This document shows, piece after piece, positions 44,901-54,100 of a DNA stretch of 64,000 bases; position 1 is the stretch's first letter, and every line of letters begins with the position of its first letter. The translations under genes and the position numbers were made by a program. The stretch comes from Hymenobacter citatus (GTDB lineage: Bacteria > Bacteroidota > Bacteroidia > Cytophagales > Hymenobacteraceae). The stretch is from positions 310,001 through 374,000 of the forward strand of contig NZ_JACSCY010000003.1 of assembly GCF_014333615.1 (NCBI RefSeq), read 5' to 3'. The notes beneath the pieces were generated by a model. It was not told the origin of the DNA, searched no databases, and saw only the letters and a program-made list of their open reading frames with translations.

Positions 44901-47624
44901 GTTCAGAATGAACTGCCGCAAAGAGCCCTGTCCTGCGTTGTTTGTGTTAGTCACCACGTCGAAGTTGAAGCCAAAATCCACGTTCGAGGTTCCCCCGTTG
45001 GGTACCGTGATGCTGGTGATAGACTGAGGCGTGAGCGTGCCGCTGGTTAGGCTAGCCAGTGTTTGGCTGCCGTTGTTAGCAGCTGCATCCTGCTTCTCGG
45101 GTGCCTCGCCGCCTACGCGGTCGGTAGCTGCGTTTACAAACGTCTGCACGGGCACTAAGCCAGCAACGCTACCAGGGCGCGATGAAGTTACTGTGGAGTT
45201 CACAACGCGCACGGTATACGTAGCCGGCGCTGTATTGAACGTGTACGCACCATTGGCGTCTGTAGTAGTTGTAGCCACTAGAGCACCGCTTGCGTTGTAG
45301 AGTTCAACCGTAGCGCCCGGACGACGAATACCACCGCTGGTGAAGCCCGATGCAGTAGCCGATGTATTGGCGGCAGCATATGCGCGGCCTACGCCACCAC
45401 CATAGTTTACATCTTCGAAGATGGTACCGCTGATTACTGAGAATACCGGAATGGTATAGGTAGCAGCCGTTTGTCCCGTGCGCCCAGCGTTATCCGTAGC
45501 AGCATACGTGAAGGTAGCGTTGCCTGTGTAGCCGGCCGTAGGAGTGAAGGTCAGCTGGTTTAGCTGGCTTGGCGCAATGGCTTGACCAGCTACTACGGCC
45601 ACACCGTTGAGTCGCAGGGTTCCGCTAGCGCTAGCAGGGAGGCTCAGAATATTGTAGTAGGCTATAGGACCATCTGTATCCGTGCCCGACAGGTTAGGCG
45701 ACAGCACTGCCGCTGTTGAGTTCGGTGCTACCGTTGTGTTGGTAACGTTGTTGGCTACGGGAGGAGCATTAGTAGCAGCTGGCCCTGCGCATAATGCAGA
45801 GGCTGGCACTACTTGGCGAGCTAGGCCAGCGGCTGCACTTTCGTATTCTAATTTCAGAACGTTGTCACCGCCTTCTTCTGCATACAAAATCAGTATATCG
45901 TGTAAGCCTGCGGTTAAAGTAGTGGTATACGCAACTGTGCTTAGGCTATGTGGGCCACCATTGCTGATGACAGCATTTGCGGCGCTAGGAGCGGTAGCCA
46001 ATGCGGCATTATCAAGCCACATGTAAGAGGCATCGTCCGAGCCAAGGTAGAAAGTATAGCTACCCGTTACCGGGATGTTGATGCTCCCCCGGTATCGTGC
46101 ACTGAAGTTATCAGGGTTCGTTGCAGTACCACTAGAAAATACGGTCGTCGGGAACGTATTGGTCGTAAAATCTATCCTTTGATCATTGCGACGCTGTGGA
46201 GCCGTACGTTGGAAAAACGTAATAGCATTTGCGTTGAATCCGGCTTCCTGATAGAAAGTCGTGAAATAATACTCGGCCGTCAGGCCGTTGGAAGCGGTGC
46301 TATTATCCAGGAAAGAAGGCTGGCAGCTAGGAGTCGTTTGCACCGTCGTCACGTTAGCGTTAGCAGCCGTGCCGTTGTTGTTAGCGGGAGTGTTGTCTAG
46401 TGTGTTGGAGGTACTGGCAACCTTGCCCGTTACATTGCCTGAAGCCGGCATTGTAAATACTACCGTATTGGTCACGTTTGCACCTGAGGCCAAAGAAGCT
46501 GTGGCGGCAAATGTTACAACCCCACTAGTGGCATCGTAGCTGGCACCAGCTGGCAGCGTAACGTTAGCAGCTGGCAAACCCGGCGCTAGCGTTAGCGTAG
46601 GCACTACGTTTGTGGCTGGTTCAGGGCCGTTGTTAGTAGTAGTGGTAGTGTAGATAACACGGTTGCCGGCGCTGGCGAGAGCCGGGCCGGTGAGGGATGT
46701 TACAACGTCTGCTGCAGGAGTGAGGGAGGATACACTGATAATCCAGCCATCACCAGGGTGACCAGTGCCACTGCTATTGTAAATAACACCACCGGCAGTA
46801 TTGGGACGCAGGTACACCCTGAACTGAATAGTAGTAATACCGGCAGCGGGAGTTGTAACTAATACAGATCCGCTTGCAGCTCCAGATCCAGTTGTTCCAT
46901 CTGGATTAGCTACGTTATTCAGTATTTGATTTGAGGTGACCTGGAGTTCGGACGAACCTGATAGCCTAGAAAGAGAAACACCAGTAGAAAGCAGGTCTAG
47001 TTCCGCAGTGAAACCCATTCTAGGATTGCTACCGATGGTAGTAGAACCACCTAAACCAGTGACATGTATAACTGGATTGACAACTGCCCTATTGAAAGTG
47101 ATAGTTAAGTCTACATACCGATACCGTTGGTTCGCTGGAATAGTAGGAGATGGTAGAGCTCGAGTTGAAAGGAAAACCTCGACGCCGTTGTTCGCATCCA
47201 CATCAATACCACCATTAACCCCTGATGTTGAAGTGTAATGAGTGGCATTGGATGCGCCAATTAAACCTACGTTGGGAAAAAGTGCTAAGCCACCAGCAGA
47301 AGCGTTTGTCGTGTTACCAGTACCAACTCCAAAAGCTGCACCAGTCCCCGTGCTTAGCTGAGTAGTAGGCTGAGTATACTGCTGGTTGCTCAGCGAAAAC
47401 GTAGCTGTGGTAGTCGGTGTGTACGCTGAGAATGTGTTGTTACTTGGGTTGTCCAGGTTGTTCTGAAACGTAATAACCTGGTTGGCCACTACCGGGCCAT
47501 TCGTCGTGGGGTTGCCCGCCCCGGCGGCAAACTCTAGGGTAGGCGTCTGAGCCTGTACTACAGCGGGAAGTCCCAAGGGTACTAGTCCCAAGACCCACGC
47601 TAAGAATCGTAAGGTTGTTTTCAT
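38964..47624 (-). CDS. Giant T9SS-secreted protein with PA14, beta-helix and DUF11 repeats
   Basis: A 2886-residue exported protein with signal peptide MKTTLRFLAWVLGLVPLGLP ending VQA. In order: a DUF11-like repeat near 310-420; a PA14 domain at about 430-615 (SNGLTAEYYFTTFYQEAGF, SYTFYLGSDDASYMWLD); a cadherin-like part; an SdrD B-like domain at about 730-830; a right-handed beta-helix with Asn-rich turns at about 1020-1260 (NNTISNNEI, NNVTGNLITGNSGHGID); seven DUF11 repeats to about 2440; a cadherin-like part; a fibronectin-like VELVAFTVQAVQQNAVLSW module; and a T9SS sorting domain at the C-terminus (LYPNPTTTRTTLDLRGLAAG). It should be cell-surface attached or released. A surface-adhesin or matrix role is likely but untested. 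A possible TAGGTTTG promoter element lies 82 bp upstream. Confidence 0.88.
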   Translation of the reverse strand: MKTTLRFLAWVLGLVPLGLPAVVQAQTPTLEFAAGAGNPTTNGPVVANQVITFQNNLDNPSNNTFSAYTPTTTATFSLSNQQYTQPTTQLSTGTGAAFGVGTGNTTNASAGGLALFPNVGLIGASNATHYTSTSGVNGGIDVDANNGVEVFLSTRALPSPTIPANQRYRYVDLTITFNRAVVNPVIHVTGLGGSTTIGSNPRMGFTAELDLLSTGVSLSRLSGSSELQVTSNQILNNVANPDGTTGSGAASGSVLVTTPAAGITTIQFRVYLRPNTAGGVIYNSSGTGHPGDGWIISVSSLTPAADVVTSLTGPALASAGNRVIYTTTTTNNGPEPATNVVPTLTLAPGLPAANVTLPAGASYDATSGVVTFAATASLASGANVTNTVVFTMPASGNVTGKVASTSNTLDNTPANNNGTAANANVTTVQTTPSCQPSFLDNSTASNGLTAEYYFTTFYQEAGFNANAITFFQRTAPQRRNDQRIDFTTNTFPTTVFSSGTATNPDNFSARYRGSINIPVTGSYTFYLGSDDASYMWLDNAALATAPSAANAVISNGGPHSLSTVAYTTTLTAGLHDILILYAEEGGDNVLKLEYESAAAGLARQVVPASALCAGPAATNAPPVANNVTNTTVAPNSTAAVLSPNLSGTDTDGPIAYYNILSLPASASGTLRLNGVAVVAGQAIAPSQLNQLTFTPTAGYTGNATFTYAATDNAGRTGQTAATYTIPVFSVISGTIFEDVNYGGGVGRAYAAANTSATASGFTSGGIRRPGATVELYNASGALVATTTTDANGAYTFNTAPATYTVRVVNSTVTSSRPGSVAGLVPVQTFVNAATDRVGGEAPEKQDAAANNGSQTLASLTSGTLTPQSITSITVPNGGTSNVDFGFNFDVVTNTNNAGQGSLRQFILNSNALTNANLAQNGQTAGTETSIFMIPNSSATPGLRAGLVSGLTNNVAVIRPTAVLPTITDAATSIDGTTQTTNVGNTNTAVLGTGGTVGTAATALDQVNGPEVQLVGTRAFNGLELNAANLTVRGLSIYGFTNGINTSATTAGMLIEQNIIGASATSFTDPGDNVRNVNQGINSNGSDNGTIQNNLIAYNGGMGIWLLGNNSNGSNNNTISNNEIRGNALETFIGGQGYVFDGLELQGASTGNNVTGNLITGNSGHGIDSFANDNTGGNTITGNTISNNGQGIARSRTALNNTTAGEGSGLRVYSSNNQTVISNNIITGNDGSGVLVESVALNVTISQNSIFANTRLGIDLLNGTDAASNGATGATTNVTLNDNGDGDTGGNGLTNMPVITTATIRNGNLVLTGFSRPGATLEFFIANVGTSAGAGNTNFGQGQTYLFTRTEGTNDLDATTGTYSTNINGFYQGTETGQNRFSYSVPLSSLTAAQQTALAANGVRLTATATQVALVNGNQGTSEFSGNAPLINAPIAVNDFVITTPGAAVTLTVTNNDQNSIDPTTVALNGLAAGSTTSVTVTGGTFQFLSNGQVRFTPAAGFTGIATVPYTVNNTSGVNSNTAYISVEVKGTTFNLATTITGPASANAGEPVSYSIASNNPGSVAATNVVETVQLPAGLTTTGFTVGGSAGTLNNGTITFPTGSYNQTTGLLTLNIGNLAANNGSVTTAVAFPAPGNNPLTVTANISGNGGTETITEDNTVVVTTNITPRSDATTAISGPTSVTAGNEVTYTVVTSNVATSTNPNSVSPAINVVQTVTLSGNVTGIYASNGGTVSFSSASNATTVTFPAIDVLTPGQSQVNTISFVAPSSSFAAPIATVTSGNSNSNVGDINSPTVGTNNNTAQLNGVAARPTVAVTAGAGPATNVYTTISANNTNVAPGGSIGLTIVASNAGPAAAAGVQQTVSLPTGLTFTNQGGGTYNPNTGVLTFPALTGNLAVGTSQTYNVTFIAPQQGTVLATATVTTTSPELTASDNLAQTKVTVTPLADVATTLAGPTSALPGQKLTYTVTTANNGPAPASNVVERVQLPAGLTDVMLNNAPATSTVYNSTTGILTISYTEAVSMGFSQTNTITFSAPSSMSSFSAVASVSTSTNETAIANNTAMVTTTVTPAADVVVSATAPASAVVGNQVLYVVSTTNNGTAAATGVTPTLQLPAGLGAANVTFPAGSGTGTYDNTTGLVTFPTVSTLPKGGAIANEVVVVMPDAAQLNGVARVTTASYDTNLDNNYASVATTAAAATTAAADLRVASFTPATTTGNAGAPTTLTATFRNDGAGTATNVVPQIVLIPGLSNVNAGAGTYNTTTGIVTFPTVASVASGAAVPGTYNVTFTAPASGQVNAVAAITSATSDGALANNTASATVNVTSQANATTSVSGPVSTAPGSKVTYAVTTSNVGTSPATNVVQTVTVPNTVTDLTYPAGSTITTSGNNIIITFPAIASLAPDMANTVTAVTNYVSFTTPATATSVTVAGAVTSNVDTNPNNNSASVTTIANRAPVAYNVVNSLQSPEGNTATSALFISPLVAADADGNTTLSYRITELPATAAGTLYLADGVTPVTTATVLTAAQASQLRFLPFTGPTGFVGNATFSYTAIDNATVPATSNVAQYTIQVGSDINSTYLATPKKGGVSNPYQNGDVLTYIVDTNGARYVTAGTTTAVYDATTGALLANASNGLATTGTNAVIAGSSSLTADQLAAVGISLNPATGQLFVSDRTKLRSGSYSVEITTTDVNGGTNTVRESIEIGTNPLPVELVAFTVQAVQQNAVLSWSTASEKNNAYFVVERSFDGFAFTAVGRVAGQGSTSQAHVYGLVDAKVPHTGTVYYRLRQVDQDGTESLSPVRTVVFAGEAVAQAPTLYPNPTTTRTTLDLRGLAAGSYQVSVVDMAGRTVASYSVSGGLESSLDVQQLPVGTYVVLVQGTNERHVLRLVKQ

Positions 47625-47705
47625 ATAAGTGAATGTGTGGTGTGACTGTATGAAGAGTGGGCAGAAATGAATTTCATGCCGTTAGCGCTGGGCTAAACGC
47701 TATAA

Positions 47706-47713
47706 CAAACCTA
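47706..47713 (-). promoter_or_regulatory. Possible -7 element for the 2886-residue gene
   Basis: TAGGTTTG fits TAnnTTTG, 82 bp before the start codon, in AT-rich DNA. The -33 element is unclear. Confidence 0.35.
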
Positions 47714-48122
47714 CTTCCGACTTTAAAATTATTTGGAACATTTTCGATAAAAGCGCCTTTTCTCTCGGCAAACATTCGCTTTCATTTAGAGACTCCGTTT
47801 CTAATAATTGGAAATACACGATCTATGCCAAAAACCATCTTACAAGCTTATAGAGAGACTTTTGACTATACGAATTAAAAGCGAACCTGTATTTCACCTT
47901 TATAAAAAACACAAATTTCAGCCTACCTACCACTTGATCAATTTTATAATTATATCAATATCATATATAAATCACTTCATATAAAATTTACAAATTATAC
48001 TTCCTGACACCGGTTATTACCCTACCCCATTCGTGGCGATAATTCTACCTATTGTCTTATTCTGCTGCCCAGGTTTAAGCACGTCTATTACCGCTCCACT
48101 CAGTTGCTTTTTTGCGTATACA

Positions 48123-48155
48123 CAAAGGGCCCCTCTGTACCAGAGGGGCCCTTTG
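48123..48155 (-). terminator. Intrinsic terminator after the 2224-residue gene
   Basis: CAAAGGGCCCCTCTG with its perfect complement around TAC, followed on the minus strand by UUUG-rich sequence, 19 bp after the stop codon. Confidence 0.82.
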
Positions 48156-48174
48156 AATTCCAGAATGAGCTATG

Positions 48175-51100
48175 TTATTCTTTTATGAAGCGCAACTTGT
48201 AATGAGCTGCTTCACTCTGCACATCTACTAGGTAGGAGCCAGCTGGCAACTGGGTTACCGGCAGCGTAGCTACGACTCCCCCCTCTACAGAATAAGAAGC
48301 AACCGCACGACCCGTCATATCCAATACCCGCACTTGGTAGTTACCAGTAGTAAGGCCACGTAGATCCAGCTTCGTGCTAGTAGAAGCGGGATTCGGGTAG
48401 AGGGTAGGTGCTACTGTAGCCACTGCCGCAAACTGCACTGTACGCACTGGCGACAACGACTCTGTGCCATCCTGATCTACCTGCCGCAGGCGGTAGTGCA
48501 GTTGCCGGGCCACTTGAGCAGCGTCTCCATCCTTGAATTGGTAATCGTGCGCAGCAGAGGTAGAGCCATTGCCTTTCACGGAGCCCACAGGTACGAACGC
48601 CACGCCATCTACGGAGCGCTCTACTACAAAGTGGTCGTTGCTCTTTTCCGAAGCCGTACGCCAATTCAGTACGGCATTCTGCTGCACCGCCTTGGCCGTG
48701 AAGCTCACTAGCTCTACCGGCAGCGGATTCCCGCCAATGTCAAAACCCACCGCTTGCGAAGTGATACCACCGTAAGCATCCGTGGTAGTCACATCGACAG
48801 TATATGCACCCGACCGAAGTTTGTTACGGTCGGCCACAAGAAGCTGACCCGTTGTTGGGTCTAGCGTCAGCCCCAGGGCGTTGAGCTGCTCAGCACTCGT
48901 CTGGTTTGCTACCGTGGCTTGGCGAATACCATTGTCTGTCACAGCTTGCGGAGTAGCAGCATTATACGCCCCACCATTCACATCAAACGCTGTCGCAAGC
49001 ACATCGTTATTTTGATAAGGGGTAGCGTTTCCCTTCACTGCGGTTTTCGTGTATCGCGTCGCGTTATCCTGCCCTACCGTTAGTGCATACAGTGCGGGAG
49101 CTGATACCGTGTTTTGGTTATCAGTTGCCACGTATGAAAAGAATACGTTGCCAGTATAAGTAGCCAACGGGTCGAAGGTAAGATTCCCAGCATCTGATGC
49201 CATTACCAGTTGCTCTGTTGCTACTGGGCTACCATTCAGATAAAGGGTTCCTTGGCTTGCAGTAGGCAATGATTTAATGGTGTAGTATACAATCGAGCCA
49301 TCAGCATCACGACCTTTCAGAGGGGCAATTGCTAGCTGCCCAGCCGTGTTGCCCTGGGGAGTCTGCATGACATTGATGGTAGTATTAGCAACTGGGGCCT
49401 GGTTAGCCAACGCAGTGGTTTGCGTAGACGTATTGTCGCCCGGATTTACGTCGACTGTAGTTGCAGTCAGGTTGCTGGTTACGCTGAAACCGGGTGTGGG
49501 CGCGATGAAGGTTAGACTGTTCGTTACCACCCCGGCTACTCCAGCAGCCTGCGCAGCAATGGTTGCAAAGGTTACTTCGTTGCCGCTCTGCGTAGCTCCC
49601 ACTGGTAGCGTCACTGCGGTTGCGCCAGCAGGCAACAGTACTTTCTGTGTCACATCTGTGGCCGGCGAAGGGCCGTTGTTGAGTGTTACAACATTATAGG
49701 TTACCAAAGCGCCAGGTAGCGTGGCCGCCGGACCGCTTACCTTCGTCATTACATCGGCGCGGGCTTCGATGGCTACGCTGGCGGTGTAGTAGTTATTGGC
49801 AGGCGTTGGATCGGGATTACCAGTTAATACGCTAGCACGAGCTACCAGCGGACCATTACCTGGTGCATTCACCGTAATGGTGCGAGTACGGGCGGTAGCA
49901 GCTGCTTGCGTACTCAGGGTAGCAAATGTCACAACGCCTGTTTGCGGGTCGTATGAGCCGTCTTCTACTAGTACACCTGTTAGGCCAGCAGGAAGGCTCA
50001 CCAGTTGCACTACGTTGGTAGCAGCCGTGGTAGTGCTGGCATTTGTCGTTCTCACGGTGAATACTACTGCCTGTCCAGCCGCTTGGCTTACTACATTGGC
50101 TGCAATAATGGTTTGCTCATCCACTGGCTCTAGGGCTGTTGTAGACACCTGCGTACTGATAACTGCCGTATTGTTGCCCAGGCTAGGGTCGTTGGCACCA
50201 GAAGCCGTTGCCGTCGTAGCAAACAGCGTGAGCTGAGCTACATCAGGGGTCAGGAACGTGATGGTATTTGCTAGCGTACCGGCTGCCCCCACTGCCTGGT
50301 CCGTTACGATGGGGAAGGTTACGAGGCCCGTAGCAGCGTTGTAAGTGCCGCCGCCAGTAACTGCTACACTGCTTAAATCGGCGGGCAGTTGTACGGTCGT
50401 TGTCTGACCTGAGGAAAGCGACGGCCCGTTGTTAGTTGTTGTTACGATGTAGGTAACGGGGTTACCCACAACGGTGCTCGTCATGCCCGCCAAGAACACG
50501 GCCACATCAGCATTGCGCTGCGTAGCAGTAGTAGCCTTCGCTGTATTGTTGCTCGTGTTGGCATCTGCCGTAGAGGAGCTAACGTAGGCTGTAGCAACAA
50601 AGGAGCTGCTAGAAGGTGCCGTAAACGTGATGGTGCTCGTCATGGTGCTACCTACGGCCTGACTGGCCACAGCAGGGAACGTGATAACCCCAGACGTGGC
50701 ATCGTACGTGCCTGTGCCTGCATTTACCCCCGTCAAACCAGCCGGAATCTGTACTGTCTGCACTACGTTGGAAGCTGCCGAAGGGCCATTATTCGAGGTA
50801 GTTACCGTATAGGTAACCGATTGCCCGGCTACCGTCGACTGCGGCCCTTGCAGAGCAGTAGCAACATCAGCCTGCGGCGCTATAACGACTGCCGTGGCAG
50901 CCAGGTTATTCCCAATCATAGGGTCGGAAGTAGCTGAGCTGGTGCTGGCCAGGGCCATTACCGTCCCAGCCTGCGGAGCGGCTAGGGTAATTGTGCGCAT
51001 TTCGGCAGCTCCACTCACTGGGCTCATTGGCGGGAAGGTTACTGCGCCCGTTGTAGGGTCATAGACACCGTTACCAGTAGTCTGTACACCTGTCATACCG

Positions 51101-54100
51101 GGAGGGAGCAACACGCGCTGCACCACATTATTGGCAATAGCAGGGCCATTGTTGCCCGTCATCACCGAAAAGACCATCGGAGTCCCAGGTGCCACATTTG
51201 CGTCTGGTACCGATATACTGGTATAAACGTTTGCAAGCTCTGTAGTGGCAGGAGTTACACTGGTAGGAGGCGCTGTAGTGCTGTTGTTGTTCGTGAATAG
51301 GTCGCCGGCGGTAGGCGCCACATTGGCCGTTACGGTGAAGTTGCTACTAGGCGCCGCAAAGCTGATGCTATGGTTTACCGTTGTACCGTTCGCCAGCGTA
51401 GCCAATGGCGGGAATGTTACGATACCCGAGTTCTTATCGTATGTACCGTTGCTAGACACGAACACGCTGCTCAGGCCGGCCGGCAGCTGCACGTATTGTA
51501 TTACGTTGCTAGCAGGCGAAGGTCCGGCGTTGGTAGTCATCACCATAAAGGTTGTGAGCGAACCCGCTACCGTAGTGGTCGGACCATTGAGGCTGGTGGC
51601 CAGGTCGAATGTTGGCGTAATGTTCAGCGTGCTGGTTGCTGCGTTGTTCGCTGTCTGCCCAGCTTCGTAGGTACTAGTACCCATAGTAGCTGTAGCCGTT
51701 ACTGGCCCAATAGCCGGCGCGGTAAACTTGATAGACGAGCTGGCTGTGAACAAGCTAGCCAGGGCCGCATTGTTGTTCGGGAAGGTGTACGTCACAATAC
51801 CCGTTGCACTGCTGTAGCTACCTGTTACACCGTTGCTGGCCATTACGATTACCTCCTGCAAACCGCTGGGCAGCTGTACTTGAGCGACGGGCGTCGCTGC
51901 CGCATTAGTGCCAATGTTAGCAAGGTTCACGTCAAACGTGCCTGTTTGCCCAGCCGTTACAGGGTTGGTAGGCGTGGTGATGGTGATGGCCACATCGGCT
52001 GTCACGTTTAGCGTGGCCGTAAGGCTAGCCTGGTTGGGAGCGACGCTCACGCCCTCGGCCGTTGTCGTGCTCACGTTGCTGAGGAGCGTCAGCGTTCCTG
52101 TTTGCCTGGGCGCCGTGAAGCTGAATTGATATGCGTTGCTGGCCCGCCCATTCAGGGTAGTGACATTGCTACCAAAGGTGATAATGCGGGTGTTTGGATC
52201 GTAGGTAGCCCCGTTCGGAGTCTGCACGCTGGTTACCCCTACGGGTAGCGTAACGGTCTGCGTCAGCCCCTCCGCCGTTCCCAGGCCCGTGTTTGTGAAC
52301 GTAGCCGTATAGCTACCCGAGGGCTGCCCAGGATTTAGCAGCGCAGGTCCGGTTAGCGTTGTGGTTACATCTGCGGCGCAGGTAGTACCCACAGTACTGT
52401 TGGCAATGCTGCCACTGATTTGCGTGTTGCTCACACCCGACAGGCCAGGGGCAGCGCCAAAAGCACCACCGCCCACTGTAGTACCATTGGCACCAGCGGC
52501 CGTCGATACGGCAGCCACTGCTCCGTTGGCCAATACCACACCGCCACCGCCACCGCCACCGGGGCCGTGGTAACCAGCTGTGCCACTACCGGTATTTGCA
52601 CCGCCGTTACCGCCATCTGCGGTCAGGGTCACTTTGGTCAACCCAGCTGTATTAACGGCAGTCAGCAGGATAGACCCGCCGGCACCGCCACCACCATTAC
52701 CGTCGTCTTTCACGGCACTGCTGGCTGCTGCTCCATTGGCAACCAATGTGCCTGTGCCACTCACGGCACCCGTGCGCACCATAATAATACCACCACCATT
52801 GGCACCACTACTAACTGTACCATCGGTGGCGTTGGTGTTCCCGTTGTTGGTACCGGCTCCGCCGCCGCCGCCCAGCAGTAGCCGGCTGCTGCTCGCCTCT
52901 ACTACAGCCGCACCCGGTTCACCCCCAATAGCTAGGTTGCTGGAGAAGTTGTTGCCGCCGCGGCCACCGGCCCCACCGTTGGCACCACCGCCACCACCGC
53001 TATTGTCCACGTTGTTGTTGCCGCCGCCACCAGCGTTGCCAGGCGCCCCGCGACTGTTACTACCATTAGGGTAGCCGTCTGCGGTGTTGGTTACTAGCGT
53101 AGCGCCGTTGAACACATATTGCGGCGTGCCGGCAATGCCTTCACCTTTTTGCGCGTTGTTGTTGGAAGCAGCCGTGGTAACGTACGACAGGTCGTTGCCA
53201 TTAGCAGTGGTCTGCACACGGCCCGCCCCACCCCGGAAGCCTGCTCCCGTTGCGTTTATCGCGAAGCCATTCAGATTCAACGTACCAGCTACATCGAGGG
53301 CCAAGATACCGCCCGTGCTACCATTCCAGGGTAGGGCGCTGATGGTAGTGCCCAACGTTAGGTTGCCATACTGCGGCACCCGCACCACCTGAAAGCGGCG
53401 TTGCCCGGCAGTGCTGCTAGCAGGAGCGTTCTGGTATCCGTTCCTGAGCGGAGTGGCTAACTGAACGGTACCACCAGCGGCTGCCGTAACAGCAGTTTTT
53501 GCCACAACATACTCATACGTACCGGCCGTGAAGCTGGCATTGCTCAGGTAGCCGCTTGCAGGCCCACCCGCTACGCCGTCGCCGTAAGCATCGGTGTTGG
53601 TAGCGTTGATGTCGGCACCCTGCATCTGAATAACCAGCAGCAGGTCGCCGGCTGCAATATCAGTTTTGGTAGTACCTGTAGCAGCTTCTACGACAATAGA
53701 AGTCGCCCCTACCGTCAGCGTTTGAGCGGCGCGGCTGGGGTAGTACGTATCGGGGTTTACCAGCAGGCCAGCCACCGAGCCATCTTTGCCCGGAGTAGCG
53801 CAGGGTGCTGGTGCACCACTGGCTCCCGTTGGCGTTACAGGGATGGTATAAGTAGCCGGAGTGGCGTCCTGCACATCGGCATCATCAATAGCTGTGTAAG
53901 TGAAGCTCACTGGGCCGGTTGCCGTTACAGCCGGATCAAAGGTGAGTTGCGCAGCCTGCGCGGGCGTCAGGTTCTGGCCGGCAGCAGCGGCAGTGCCATT
54001 TACATATAGAATACCCTGCGTGGCCGGGGGTACTGTTACCAGCTTGTACGCCTTCAATGTGCCATCTACCGTGGCGCTTAGGGTGCTGATGGGTAGTGTG

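Larger units (their letters stand above)
47625..48174. other. AT-rich spacer between the two giant genes
   Basis: 550 bp with much lower GC than its neighbours. It holds the terminator of the upstream gene (48123-48155) and probably the promoter of the 2886-residue gene; on the minus strand TAGGTTTG (47706-47713) matches the TAnnTTTG element but has no TTG at the usual distance. Short open frames on the plus strand lack coding character. Confidence 0.6.

Noticed and set aside
47657-47878. Plus-strand 73-residue frame in the AT-rich spacer
   Set aside because: No family resemblance, no promoter or upstream context; AT-rich gaps produce such frames by chance.
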